A DNA stretch of 64,000 bases from Xanthomonas euroxanthea (GTDB lineage: Bacteria; Pseudomonadota; Gammaproteobacteria; Xanthomonadales; Xanthomonadaceae): NCBI RefSeq assembly GCF_900476395.1, contig NZ_UIHB01000001.1:378217-442216 (forward strand), given 5' to 3'. A program made the position numbers and the translations under genes. Shown in pieces: positions 44,295 to 57,621 of this stretch (position 1 is the first letter of the stretch; every line of letters starts with the position of its first letter). The notes below the pieces were generated by a model that was not told the origin of the DNA, ran no database searches, and saw only the letters and a list, made by a program, of their open reading frames with translations.

Positions 44295-44468
44295 GGGCAA
44301 GGGCCCTGCAGCAAACTGACAGCATCGAGTGCGCGTTGCCCTAACCGCTCGCGGGACACGCCGTGAATCCTTCCCTGGAGGCTCGGTGGCGGCATCCATG
44401 CCGCCACATGGTCCCGCAACCGGCGAGGACACCGCACCGGACAGTCTGCTGGTCGCTTTGTTGAAAAC
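44295..44468. repeat. Intergenic direct repeat, copy 2
   Basis: About 174 bp, the second copy of the 43921-44093 repeat with the same order of segments and the same GCGGCAT/ATGCCGC palindrome. Between the copies (44094-44294) further GGGTCC/GGACCC-type palindromes occur. Together they fill the gap between the aldehyde dehydrogenase and pobR. They look like a dispersed Xanthomonas intergenic element. Confidence 0.75.
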
Positions 44469-44497
44469 CCTGCAACCAGCCCACGGATCGGCCGCTC

Positions 44498-46677
<2,180 letters not shown>

Positions 46678-46934
46678 GTGTGGCCATGACCGCTGCCGGA
46701 GATTCTCCGTGTGCGCCTGAGAATTCGGCCGCAGTGGTTACCTATGGATTACCACCAATGTCGGAAGTGCCCTGGTGCACTCCAGGGCGGCTAGCGGGCG
46801 AGCAGACGCGGCCGTTAGGCTGGCGGCGACGCGTAGAAACTCTGTCTGCCAAGGCGCGTCATTCCCCCAATCAGCGGCGCACCGTGCTGGTGTTCCAGCC
46901 AGCGTAGCGCCCGTCTCCACATAAGGAGTCTTCC

Positions 46935-47447
46935 ATGAATAAGCTGTTCTCCCGCGCCTTGCTACTGGTCATGCTGGTAGCGCCGGTGGCTGCGTTCGCG
47001 CAGACCGCGGTGACCGAAAATCCCAACCACCAGAAGATGCTGCTCGGCTCCACCTGGCCCGAGACTGTCAACAAGCGGCTGGTTTACGACTTCTGGCGCA
47101 TCGTGTTCGAGGCCGGGCAGGTGCAGGAAGCGCCGAAATACATGGACAAGAACTACATCCAGCACAACCCGAACGTGGCGAATGGCCGCGATGCCTTCAT
47201 CGCGTTCCTGACCGCGTTCGTGCCGCCGACACCGGTGCAGGAACGCGTGCAGCTGCCGCTGGTGGCCATCACCGCCGACCGTGACCTGGTCACGCTGGTG
47301 TCGGTGCGCACGCTGCCGGATCCGCGCGATCCGAGCAAGACCTACACCACCACCTGGTTCGACATGTTCCGCATCGAAAAGGGCCTGATCAAGGAGCACT
47401 GGGATCCGGACACCATCGCCGGCCGCGCCAATACCGGCGGGCAGTAA
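46935..47447 (+). CDS. Exported SnoaL-like/NTF2-fold protein
   Basis: A 170-residue secreted protein with a signal peptide (MNKLFSRALLLVMLVAPVAAFA). A SnoaL-like domain follows: YDFWRIVFEAGQVQEAPKYM, DKNYIQHNPNVANGRDAFIA, TWFDMFRIEKGLIKEHWDPD. Residues around QHNP and the late EHWD pair are those that line the SnoaL pocket. It could be a small hydrolase/cyclase or a binding protein; the role is unknown. It follows pobA after 257 bp without evident coupling. Confidence 0.8.
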   Translation: MNKLFSRALLLVMLVAPVAAFAQTAVTENPNHQKMLLGSTWPETVNKRLVYDFWRIVFEAGQVQEAPKYMDKNYIQHNPNVANGRDAFIAFLTAFVPPTPVQERVQLPLVAITADRDLVTLVSVRTLPDPRDPSKTYTTTWFDMFRIEKGLIKEHWDPDTIAGRANTGGQ

Positions 47448-47540
47448 TCGCTGCTGCGTTGCAGGGCTGCAGCGTGCAGCTCTGCAATGTGTGATCCGTG
47501 CAGGGCGTAACAACCATGCACGTGGTTGACGAAAATGACA

Positions 47541-47562
47541 ACGCCCGCCTGATGGCGGGCGT
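47541..47562. terminator. Hairpin between convergent SnoaL-like gene and glpK
   Basis: ACGCCCGCC at 47541-47549 pairs with GGCGGGCGT at 47554-47562 across a 4-nt loop. On the minus strand it is followed by TTGTCATTTTC, so it fits a terminator for glpK; it may serve both directions. Confidence 0.65.
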
Positions 47563-47582
47563 CGTCGTCTTGATGGCAGCGG

Positions 47583-50037
<2,455 letters not shown>

Positions 50038-50216
50038 GCGCGCGACCCCATGCCGAGGGCGACGACGCAGGCAGGATGGTGCGATGCGCGCATCGGCGCG
50101 CAGGGGTGCTGGGTAATGCTCATCTGGGGGTGCCCTCCACGTGACTCAGGATGATGCCGGCGAATGCGCCAGGATACGTTGCCGAACGACCCGTCCTCGC
50201 CGGCAACGCGGTTCGA

Positions 50217-51731
50217 TCAGGCCGGCACGACGTCCGCTTGCCGGACCGATTGCGTCTGCAGGTACGCTTCCAGGCGCGCGCGCCCGGCCGCGTCGATGCG
50301 CAGACCGAGTTTGCTGCGGCGCCACAGGATGTCGTCGGCGGTCACGGCCCACTCGTGGGCGCACAGGTAGTCCACCTCGGCCTGGTACAAATCGGCACCG
50401 AAGTGCGTGCCCAATGCCGCGATATCCTGCGCATCGCCCAGCAGCTGCTCCGCGCAGGTGCCGTAGTTGCGCACCAGCCGCTGCGCGGTGGGTGCCGGCA
50501 GCCACGGGCGTGCCGTGCGCACGCGTTCGAGCAGGCTGGCGATATCGCGCTGTTCGCCGCCGGGCAACGCATCGCCGCGCGCGGTCCATGCCGGCTTGCG
50601 GGCACCCAGTGCCTGGGTCAGGCGGTCGACCGCTTCTTCGGCCAGCTTGCGATAGGTGGTCAGCTTGCCGCCGAAGACGTTGAGCAATGGTGCGCCGTCG
50701 GTGAGCACTTCCAGCTGGTAATCGCGGGTGACTTCGGCGGCGTTGTCCTCCGCATCGTCGAGCAGCGGGCGCACGCCGCTATAGCTCCACGCCACGTCGG
50801 CAGGGGTGATCTGCTGCTGGAAATACAGGTTCACCGCCTCGCACAGGTACTGCACCTCGGCCGCATCGATGCTGGGTGCGGCGGGGTCGGCCTGGTAATC
50901 CACGTCGGTGGTGCCGATCAGGGTGAAGTCGTGCTCGTACGGAATGGCGAACACGATGCGCCGATCCGGTTGCTGAAAGATGTACGCATGGTCGTGGTCG
51001 AACAGTTTTGGCACCACGATATGGCTGCCCTTGACCAGGCGCAGTGCGTGCTTGTGCGGCACCGCGGCGACCTTGTCCAGGAACGACACCGCCCACGGCC
51101 CGGCCGCATTGGCGAGCGCGCGCGCCTGCACGGTGCGGCGGCGGCCGTCGCGGTCTTCCAGTTCGGCGTACCAGAAGCCCGCATCGCGCCAGGCACCGAC
51201 ACAGCGCGTGCGCGTGCGGATCTGGGCACCGCGCCTGGCGGCGTCCATCGCGTTGAGCACCACCAGCCGCGCGTCCTGCACCCAGGCATCGGAATAGACA
51301 AAGCCGGTGCGCAGCGATTCCTGCAGCGGCTGGCCGACCGGGTGCGTGCGCAGCGACAGCCGGCGCGAGCGCGGCAGGCTGCGCTTGCTGCCGCCGAGAT
51401 GGTCGTACAGGAACAGGCCGGCGCGAATCATCCAGGCCGGGCGCAGATGCGGTTGATGCGGCAGCAGGAAGCGCAGCGGCCAGATGATGTGCGGGGCCAG
51501 CCGCAGCAGCACTTCGCGCTCGGCCAGCGCCTTGCCGACCAGTGCGAACTCGTACTGCTCCAGGTAGCGCAGGCCGCCGTGAATGAGCTTGGTGCTGGCG
51601 CTGCTGGTATGCGCGGCCAGGTCGTCCTGCTCGCACAGGCACACCGACAGGCCACGCCCGGCCGCATCGCGGGCGATGCCGACCCCGTTGATGCCGCCGC
51701 CTATCACCAGAAGATCGTATGTCTCGCCCAT
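50217..51731 (-). CDS. glpD: Aerobic glycerol-3-phosphate dehydrogenase
   Basis: A 504-residue membrane-associated flavoprotein oxidising glycerol-3-phosphate to dihydroxyacetone phosphate and feeding electrons to quinone. YDLLVIGGGINGVGIARDAA is the FAD site. DLAAHTSSASTKLIHGGLRY and GVRPLLDD are conserved in GlpD, with a C-terminal YLCAHEWAVTADDILWRRSK. ATG 51731 is preferred to the upstream in-frame start. A GlpR-type operator lies about 43-64 bp upstream. Confidence 0.96.
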   Translation of the reverse strand: MGETYDLLVIGGGINGVGIARDAAGRGLSVCLCEQDDLAAHTSSASTKLIHGGLRYLEQYEFALVGKALAEREVLLRLAPHIIWPLRFLLPHQPHLRPAWMIRAGLFLYDHLGGSKRSLPRSRRLSLRTHPVGQPLQESLRTGFVYSDAWVQDARLVVLNAMDAARRGAQIRTRTRCVGAWRDAGFWYAELEDRDGRRRTVQARALANAAGPWAVSFLDKVAAVPHKHALRLVKGSHIVVPKLFDHDHAYIFQQPDRRIVFAIPYEHDFTLIGTTDVDYQADPAAPSIDAAEVQYLCEAVNLYFQQQITPADVAWSYSGVRPLLDDAEDNAAEVTRDYQLEVLTDGAPLLNVFGGKLTTYRKLAEEAVDRLTQALGARKPAWTARGDALPGGEQRDIASLLERVRTARPWLPAPTAQRLVRNYGTCAEQLLGDAQDIAALGTHFGADLYQAEVDYLCAHEWAVTADDILWRRSKLGLRIDAAGRARLEAYLQTQSVRQADVVPA

Positions 51732-51773
51732 CGGTGTCTCCGTCCGGGCGCGCAGGAGCGAACCCAAGTTGTC

Positions 51774-51795
51774 ATGTTCGAACATATTCGAACAT
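51774..51795. promoter_or_regulatory. GlpR-type operator cluster upstream of glpD
   Basis: Palindrome ATGTTCGAACAT at 51774-51785, followed directly by ATTCGAACAT up to 51795. The half-site ATGTTCG/CGAACAT is that of GlpR. Three half-sites overlap here, more tightly packed than the enteric operator with its 4-bp centre, so the spacing is unusual. Position is suited to repress glpD. Confidence 0.6.
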
Positions 51796-51954
51796 CAAAC
51801 CTTTTTGGAACGTGAAGAGCTGCGACGCCCGGGCTGCGGGCAACTTTGCAATGTTTGAGCCTATCGGGAACTCAAATCCGATCGTCAGGGTGGATCGATC
51901 GGGCGATTCAATCGGGGTGTGCATTCCGCAAACGCACACAAACGAACAATCGGC

Positions 51955-52764
51955 TCAGCCGGCGTTGCCGGGTGCGGCCAGATGCACGCGGGTACCGGCC
52001 TCGGCCAGCACGGCGGCCAGCTCCTGCGGCGGCGGCCGGTCGGTGAACCAGTCGTGCACCTGGGCGATTGCGCCCAGTCGCACCATGGCGTTGCGGCCGA
52101 ACTTGCTGTGGTCGGCGGCCAGCAACACCTGCCGCGAGTGTTCGATGATGGCCTGGGCCACGCGTACTTCCTGGTAGTCGAAGTCCAGCAAGGTGCCATC
52201 CAGGTCGATGCCGGAAATGCCGATCACCCCGAAGTCCACCTTGAACTGCCGGATCAGCTCCACCGTCGCCTCGCCGGTCACGCCCTGGTCGCGCCCGCGC
52301 ACCACGCCGCCGGCCACGATCACCTCGAAGCTGGGATTGGCGCTGAGCATCACCGCCACATTGAGGTTGTTGGTGATCACGCGCAGGCCCCGGTGCTGCA
52401 GCAAGGCGCGCGCGACCTCTTCGTTGGTGGTGCCCAGGTTGATGAACAGCGAGGCATCGTCGGGGATGAAGCGGGCGACCTGCGCGGCGATGTGCTGTTT
52501 CTCGCGCGCCTGCAGCGCCTTGCGCGCGGTGTAGGCCAGGTTCTCCACGCTCGAGGGCATGCTGACGCCACCGTGATAGCGGCGCAGCACGCCGGCATCG
52601 CACAGCAGGGTCAGGTCGCGCCGGATGGTCTGCGGCGTCACCTCGAAGCGCGTTGCCAGCCCTTCCACCTCGGCAAAGCCCTGCTGCCGCACCAATGCCA
52701 CCAATTGTTCCTGGCGCGGGTTGAGTGCCGGCGCCGGGACCGTCCTGTAGTGAGTCGACTCCAT
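51955..52764 (-). CDS. glpR: DeoR-family glycerol-3-phosphate regulon repressor
   Basis: A 269-residue DeoR-family repressor. The helix-turn-helix is in RQEQLVALVRQQGFAEVEGL and ATRFEVTPQTIRRDLTLLCD, and the effector domain includes INLGTTNEEVARALLQHRGL and SKFGRNAMVRLGAI near the C-terminus. It should release DNA when glycerol-3-phosphate is bound. ATG 52764 fits the family start. It precedes glpD by about 220 bp. Confidence 0.93.
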   Translation of the reverse strand: MESTHYRTVPAPALNPRQEQLVALVRQQGFAEVEGLATRFEVTPQTIRRDLTLLCDAGVLRRYHGGVSMPSSVENLAYTARKALQAREKQHIAAQVARFIPDDASLFINLGTTNEEVARALLQHRGLRVITNNLNVAVMLSANPSFEVIVAGGVVRGRDQGVTGEATVELIRQFKVDFGVIGISGIDLDGTLLDFDYQEVRVAQAIIEHSRQVLLAADHSKFGRNAMVRLGAIAQVHDWFTDRPPPQELAAVLAEAGTRVHLAAPGNAG

Positions 52765-52837
52765 GCGCAGATGATCGCGCATGCGCGTGAGGATGCAAAC
52801 ACGCGCCGCGTGAGCGCCGGCGTGTCGATGGCCGCGC

Positions 52838-53821
52838 TCAGCCCAGCTCGCCCCGGTAGCCGGTATCGATGGTGATGCTGCCGCCCACCGCGCGCGAGAC
52901 GCAGGCGCACAGCTTGCGGTTCTCGCGGCGCTGTTCGTCGCTGAAGAACACATCGCGGTGATCGATATCGGCCGCGCTGTCCAGCACCTCGACCGCGCAC
53001 AGCCCGCATTCGCCACGCCGGCATTCGGCGATCAGCTCCACCCCGGCGTCGGCCAGTGCATCCAGCATCGATTCGTTCTCGGCCACCGGCACTTCCAGCG
53101 CGAGCCCGGGCAGCTTGACCACGAAGGCCTGCGCCGGCACCCGCCCGCTGTTGCCGAAGGTTTCGAAATGCAGCCGCGCGCGCGAACGCCCGGCCGCGTG
53201 CCAGTGCTGGCGCACCGCTTCGAGCATGCCGAGCGGGCCGCACACGTACACCTCGGCAATGGGCGACAGCCGCGCCAGCTCGGCAGCAAGCTCCGGCCGG
53301 CCGGCATCGTCGTCGCAGTGCAGTTGCAGGCGCTCGCCGAGCAGCGCTTCCAGTTCGTCGACATAGGCCATTGCACGGCGCGTACGTCCGACATAGAGCA
53401 GGCGGAACGCGCGGTGGCGGCGCGCCAGCCGCTGCGCCATGCCGATGATCGGGGTGATGCCGATCCCGCCGGCGATCAGCAGGATCTCCTCGCCGCCTTC
53501 ATCCAGCGCGAAGTTGTTGCTGGGCGGGGAGATCTCCACCACATCGCCGGGCTGCAGCGTCCACATGTGCCGCGAGCCGCCACGGCTGTCGGGCATCTGC
53601 CGTACCGCGATCTGGTAGTAGCCGTCGGCACGCGGCTCGCCCACCAGCGAGTACGAGCGCACGTCGGCGCGGCCATACAGCTGCAGGCGAAAATCCAGAT
53701 GGCTGCCGACCTCGAAGCCGCGTGCCGCGGTGCCCGGGTCGAGCACGATCTCGCGCACGCCCTCGCAGGCATCGGCGATGCTGACGACATGGGCGCGGTG
53801 CCACTGGGTGTCTTTACGCAT
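52838..53821 (-). CDS. vanB: Vanillate O-demethylase reductase subunit
   Basis: A 327-residue NADH- and FMN-linked ferredoxin reductase. The flavin domain shows FRLQLYGRADVRSYSLVGEP, the NAD site LLIAGGIGITPIIGMAQR and VYVCGPLGML. The C-terminal 2Fe-2S domain has Cys in AECRRGECGLCAVEV and a final LCACVSR. It passes electrons to VanA, which removes the O-methyl group of vanillate as formaldehyde. It overlaps vanR by 8 bp and is separated from vanA by that regulator. Confidence 0.95.
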   Translation of the reverse strand: MRKDTQWHRAHVVSIADACEGVREIVLDPGTAARGFEVGSHLDFRLQLYGRADVRSYSLVGEPRADGYYQIAVRQMPDSRGGSRHMWTLQPGDVVEISPPSNNFALDEGGEEILLIAGGIGITPIIGMAQRLARRHRAFRLLYVGRTRRAMAYVDELEALLGERLQLHCDDDAGRPELAAELARLSPIAEVYVCGPLGMLEAVRQHWHAAGRSRARLHFETFGNSGRVPAQAFVVKLPGLALEVPVAENESMLDALADAGVELIAECRRGECGLCAVEVLDSAADIDHRDVFFSDEQRRENRKLCACVSRAVGGSITIDTGYRGELG

Positions 53822-54617
53822 GGGGAACTCCAGGCAGAAGGGCGGGCTGGCTGCTGCCAGCGGTGGCGGGATGGGCGCGGCCGATCAATGCACCACCGCG
53901 CACCCGGGTGATCGCCGCCGGGGTCTGCAGCACGTGGCGCAGATTGCGATGGGCCAGCCGTGCGTGTTCGCGCATCAGCGCTTCGGCACGCGCGCCCTGG
54001 CGGTCCTCGATGGCGGCGATGATTTCGCGGTGCTGGTCCTGCGCCAGGGTCAGGATCAGCCGCGCCTCGGTGCTGGTGGTCTGCGCCATGACCAGGCTGT
54101 TGGGCGAGGCGAACGGCAGCTGCAGCACGCGGGTGAGTTCGCGGCCCAGCACATCGCTGCCGGCCATGGCCACCAGCAGCGCGTGGAACTGCGCATTGGC
54201 CTGCACGTACGCGCTGAAGTCGATGGCCTGCAGCGGCGGGCCGACGATGCCGTCGAGCGTGTCCAGCAACTGGCGTGCCTGGGCCAGTGCCGCGGCCGAT
54301 GCGCCGCGTTCGGCCGCGATGCGCGCGGCCAGGCCTTCGAGCGTGCCGCGCAGTTCGATCGCATCGTGCACGTCGCGTTCGCTGAAGGCCTGCACCGCAT
54401 AGCCGCCGCCCGGCAGTGGGCTGGCCAGGCCTTCCTCGCACAGCCGCTGCAATGCCGCGCGTACCGGGGTGCGCGACATGCCCAGCCGCTGCACCACCGC
54501 CAGCTCGGACAGGCGCGTTCCGGCGGGCAGGGTGCCGTCGAGGATCAGTTCGCGTAGCGACAGCAGCGCACGCGTGGTCTGCGCGGCACTGCTGCGAAAC
54601 GGCGTGGTGGGCGACAT
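53814..54617 (-). CDS. vanR: GntR/FCD-family regulator (VanR)
   Basis: A 267-residue GntR regulator. A winged helix-turn-helix (LRELILDGTLPAGTRLSELA, LGMSRTPVRAALQRLCEEGL) is followed by an FCD domain with the metal-binding His pattern. As in other vanillate clusters it should repress vanAB until vanillate binds. It lies between vanA and vanB, with its end overlapping vanB by 8 bp, so it is encoded inside the operon it presumably controls. Confidence 0.88.
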   Translation of the reverse strand: MSPTTPFRSSAAQTTRALLSLRELILDGTLPAGTRLSELAVVQRLGMSRTPVRAALQRLCEEGLASPLPGGGYAVQAFSERDVHDAIELRGTLEGLAARIAAERGASAAALAQARQLLDTLDGIVGPPLQAIDFSAYVQANAQFHALLVAMAGSDVLGRELTRVLQLPFASPNSLVMAQTTSTEARLILTLAQDQHREIIAAIEDRQGARAEALMREHARLAHRNLRHVLQTPAAITRVRGGALIGRAHPATAGSSQPALLPGVPHA

Positions 54618-54639
54618 ACGGAGCTCCCGGCGCGCTGCC

Positions 54640-55716
54640 TCAGCCCACCATGCGCAGCGACAGTTCCTGCGCGCGCTGTTCCTGGGCGATCAGCCGGTCG
54701 ATCACGCGGCGTGCCCACATCCCGCCGGCATCGACGTTGAGGTTGTAGAAGGTGTGATCCGGATGCGCGTCGATGGCGCGTTGCTGCGCCTCCAGCACCG
54801 CCTCGTCCTCGCCGAACACGCCGGTGACGCCTGCACGGGTGAGCGTGGTCAGGGATTGATCGTGCAGCGCGTAGTTGCGCATGAACGCCCAGAAGTAGTG
54901 GCAGGTGGTGTCGGTTTCGGGCGTGATGGTATTGAGCACGTAGCCGTTGACGCCCTGGCTGCGGTCGCCCTCCGGCGCGCCGGTGCCGGCGATGGCCACG
55001 CCGACATCGATGGCGATGGTGCCGGGCGCTTCGAAGCGGATGATCTGCCAGCGGTCGACCTTGCCGCGGTAATCCAGATGGCGCGCGATCTGGCTGGCCC
55101 AGAACGGTGGCGCGTCGATATTGCGCATCCAGCGCGACACCACCACCGAGCGGTCGCCATGCATCACCTCGAACGGCGCTTCGGCGATCTCGTCCTGGCC
55201 GATGCTGGAGCCATGCACGAAGGTCTCGTGGGTCAGGTCCATCAGGTTGTCCAGCACCAGCCGGTAGTCGCACTTGGCGTAGATGGTGCGGCCATCGCCG
55301 GCCCAGGCGGGGTCGTGCGCCCAGTGCAGGTCGGGAATCAGGCGGGTGTCGGCCTGCGCCGGGTCGCCCGGCCAGATCCACACATAGCGATGCTTCTCGG
55401 CCACCGGAAAACTGCGTACGCACGCAGAGGGATTGATGGTCTCCTGCGAGGGCATGTGCACGCAGCGGCCCTGGCTGTTGTAGACCAGCCCGTGATACCC
55501 GCACACCACATCGTCGCCGCGCAGCTTGCCCATCGACAGCGGCACCAGGCGATGCCAGCACGCATCTTCGAGCGCGATCACCGTCCCTGCGGTGCTGCGG
55601 TAGACCACCACATCCAGGTTGCAGACCTTGCGCGGGGTCAGCGCGTGCTTGATCTCGTGGTCCCAGGCGACGGCATACCACGCGTTGAGGGGAAACAGCT
55701 GCTTGGACTGGGACAT
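54640..55716 (-). CDS. vanA: Vanillate O-demethylase oxygenase subunit
   Basis: A 358-residue Rieske oxygenase. The Rieske ligands are in DACWHRLVPLSMGKL (CxH) and VCGYHGLVYNSQGRC (CxxH). The mononuclear iron site is LMDLTHETFVHGSSIG (His-Thr-His region). It demethylates vanillate to protocatechuate plus formaldehyde, with VanB as reductase. Protocatechuate then goes to the pca genes reading the other way from the same intergenic region. ATG 55716 (MSQSKQLFPLNAWY) is the family start. Confidence 0.96.
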   Translation of the reverse strand: MSQSKQLFPLNAWYAVAWDHEIKHALTPRKVCNLDVVVYRSTAGTVIALEDACWHRLVPLSMGKLRGDDVVCGYHGLVYNSQGRCVHMPSQETINPSACVRSFPVAEKHRYVWIWPGDPAQADTRLIPDLHWAHDPAWAGDGRTIYAKCDYRLVLDNLMDLTHETFVHGSSIGQDEIAEAPFEVMHGDRSVVVSRWMRNIDAPPFWASQIARHLDYRGKVDRWQIIRFEAPGTIAIDVGVAIAGTGAPEGDRSQGVNGYVLNTITPETDTTCHYFWAFMRNYALHDQSLTTLTRAGVTGVFGEDEAVLEAQQRAIDAHPDHTFYNLNVDAGGMWARRVIDRLIAQEQRAQELSLRMVG

Positions 55717-55734
55717 GACCGTGACTCCTGGGGT

Positions 55735-55744
55735 TTGTATACAA
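55735..55744. promoter_or_regulatory. VanR-type palindromic operator, site 1
   Basis: Perfect palindrome TTGTATACAA, 19 bp ahead of the vanA start. A second core TGTATACA occurs at 55831-55838 in the same divergent gap. Two matching cores in front of vanA fit a GntR-type repressor such as VanR. Confidence 0.55.
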
Positions 55745-55830
55745 CCTGGGGTGCGGATCGGCAGTGGGGCGCCGGCTGGCAACCAGTTGACACCCATGCC
55801 AGCGCTGGCGTCTGCTTGCAAGCGAAGTTA

Positions 55831-55838
55831 TGTATACA
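55831..55838. promoter_or_regulatory. VanR-type palindromic operator, site 2
   Basis: TGTATACA, same core as the site at 55735-55744, about 95 bp away and near the middle of the vanA/pcaI divergent region. DNA looping between the two would be possible. Confidence 0.5.
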
Positions 55839-55878
55839 CCGGAGACAATGTTGGAGCTTCAGTCGCGCAGCGAAATTG

Positions 55879-55911
55879 TGCGATTATCGAATTGATGCAC
55901 CGATAATCGCA
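55879..55911 (+). promoter_or_regulatory. Inverted repeat resembling a PcaR operator, upstream of pcaI
   Basis: TGCGATTATCG at 55879-55889 and its exact complement CGATAATCGCA at 55901-55911, with 11 bp between. CGATAATCGCA also matches the PcaR (IclR family) site as I recall it from Pseudomonas putida. It lies 62 bp ahead of the preferred pcaI start. No IclR or LysR pca regulator gene is present in the window. Confidence 0.6.
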
Positions 55912-55972
55912 TTGACCGGGCCGTACAGCTGCGCCTAACGTGACCACACGCTCGCTGCGCAGGACCCAGGCA

Positions 55973-56836
55973 ATGGCCCAGATCGTCCCCATTTCAGAAG
56001 CAGTGTCCCAGCTGATCGCCGATGGCGACTGCGTGGCGATGGAAGGCTTCACCCACCTGATCCCGCATGCGGCCGGCCATGAGGTGATCCGCCAGCGCAA
56101 GCGCGACCTGCGCCTGGTGCGCATGACCCCGGACCTGATCTACGACCAGCTGATCGGCGCCGGCTGCGCATCGGCATTGCGGTTTTCCTGGGGTGGCAAT
56201 CCCGGCGTCGGCTCGCTGCACCGGTTGCGCGATGCGGTCGAACGCGGCTGGCCGCAGCCGCTGCAGATCCGCGAACACAGCCATGCCGACATGGCCAATG
56301 CCTACGTGGCCGGTGCCTCGGGCCTGCCGTTCGCGGTGCTGCGCGGGTACGTCGGCTCGGACCTGCCGCGCGTCAACGACAGCATCCGCTTCCTGCAATG
56401 CCCCTACACGGGTGAGACGCTGGCCACCACGCCGGCGGTCAACCCCGATGTCACCGTGATCCATGCGCAGCAGGCCGACCGCCGCGGCAATGTGCTGCTG
56501 TGGGGCATCCTGGGTGTGCAGAAAGAGGCCGCGCTGGCCGCGCGCAAGGTGATCGTGACGGTGGAAGAAATCGTCGACACGCTGGAGGCGCCGCCCAACG
56601 CCTGCATCCTGCCGCGCTGGGTGGTCGATGCGGTCTGCCACGTGCCCGGTGGCGCCGCGCCCTCGTACGCGCATGGCTATTACGCCCGCGACAACCGCTT
56701 CTATCTGGCCTGGGATGCCATCGCGCGCGACCGCGCACGCTTCCAGGCCTGGATCCAGACGCACATTCTCGACACCGACGATTTCGCAGCGTTCCAGCGC
56801 GTGTACGCGCACTCGCTGCTGCAGGTGGCCGCATGA
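55973..56836 (+). CDS. pcaI: 3-Oxoadipate CoA-transferase subunit A
   Basis: A 287-residue CoA-transferase alpha subunit. [20 protein letters not shown] and [20 protein letters not shown] match the family opening, which favours ATG 55973 over a GTG at 55940. [20 protein letters not shown] is conserved. With PcaJ it activates 3-oxoadipate to its CoA ester using succinyl-CoA. Its stop overlaps pcaJ (ATGA). Confidence 0.94.
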   Translation: MAQIVPISEAVSQLIADGDCVAMEGFTHLIPHAAGHEVIRQRKRDLRLVRMTPDLIYDQLIGAGCASALRFSWGGNPGVGSLHRLRDAVERGWPQPLQIREHSHADMANAYVAGASGLPFAVLRGYVGSDLPRVNDSIRFLQCPYTGETLATTPAVNPDVTVIHAQQADRRGNVLLWGILGVQKEAALAARKVIVTVEEIVDTLEAPPNACILPRWVVDAVCHVPGGAAPSYAHGYYARDNRFYLAWDAIARDRARFQAWIQTHILDTDDFAAFQRVYAHSLLQVAA

Positions 56837-57621
56837 GCGACTACAGCACCAACGAGATGATGACCGTGGCGGCGGCGCGGCGCCTGCCCGATGGCGCGGT
56901 GTGCTTTGTCGGCATCGGCCTGCCGTCCACGGCCGCCAACCTGGCGCGGCTGACGCATGCGCCGGATGTCACCCTGATCTACGAATCCGGCCCGATCGGC
57001 GCGCGCCCGGATGTGCTGCCGTTGTCGATCGGCGACGGCGAACTGGCCGACACCGCCGACACCGTGGTCTCCACGCCGGAGATCTTCCGCTACTGGCTGC
57101 AGGGTGGCCGCGTGGACGTGGGCTTCCTGGGCGCGGCGCAGATCGATCGCCATGCCAACCTCAACACCACTGTGATCGGCCCGTACGCGGCGCCCAGGAC
57201 GCGGCTGCCCGGCGCAGGCGGGGCACCGGAGATCGCGGCCAGCGCCAAGCAGGTGTTCATCATCATGCGCCAATCCACACGCAGCTTCGTGCCCGCGCTG
57301 GACTTCGTCACCACGGTCGGGCATCTGGACGGTGGCGATGCGCGGCAGCGTGCCGGCCTGCCCGGCGCCGGCCCCAGCGTGGTCGTCACCGACCTGTGCG
57401 TGATGGAGCCCGACCCCGTGACCCGCGAACTCACCGTCACCGCGCTGCATCCCGGCAGCACCCGCGAACAGGTGCGCGCGGCCACCGGCTGGCCGATCCG
57501 CTTTGCCGACGCTCTGGCGCAGACCACGCCGCCCAGTGCCGCAGAATTGCAGGCACTGCGCGCGCTGCAGGCACGCACCGACGCGGCGCACGGCAAACAG
57601 GCAGCCGGAGCCGAGGCGTGA
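56833..57621 (+). CDS. pcaJ: 3-Oxoadipate CoA-transferase subunit B
   Basis: A 262-residue beta subunit. [20 protein letters not shown], the catalytic Glu in [12 protein letters not shown], and [20 protein letters not shown] are family motifs. It overlaps both neighbours by 4 bp, so pcaI-J-F form one translational unit. Pathway: second to last step of protocatechuate breakdown. Confidence 0.94.
   Translation: MSDYSTNEMMTVAAARRLPDGAVCFVGIGLPSTAANLARLTHAPDVTLIYESGPIGARPDVLPLSIGDGELADTADTVVSTPEIFRYWLQGGRVDVGFLGAAQIDRHANLNTTVIGPYAAPRTRLPGAGGAPEIAASAKQVFIIMRQSTRSFVPALDFVTTVGHLDGGDARQRAGLPGAGPSVVVTDLCVMEPDPVTRELTVTALHPGSTREQVRAATGWPIRFADALAQTTPPSAAELQALRALQARTDAAHGKQAAGAEA

Noticed and set aside
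51847..51875. Second GlpR operator (TTTGAG and CTCAAA arms)
   Set aside because: The arms are only 6 bp with an 11-bp spacer and do not match the ATGTTCG half-site. Could be chance.
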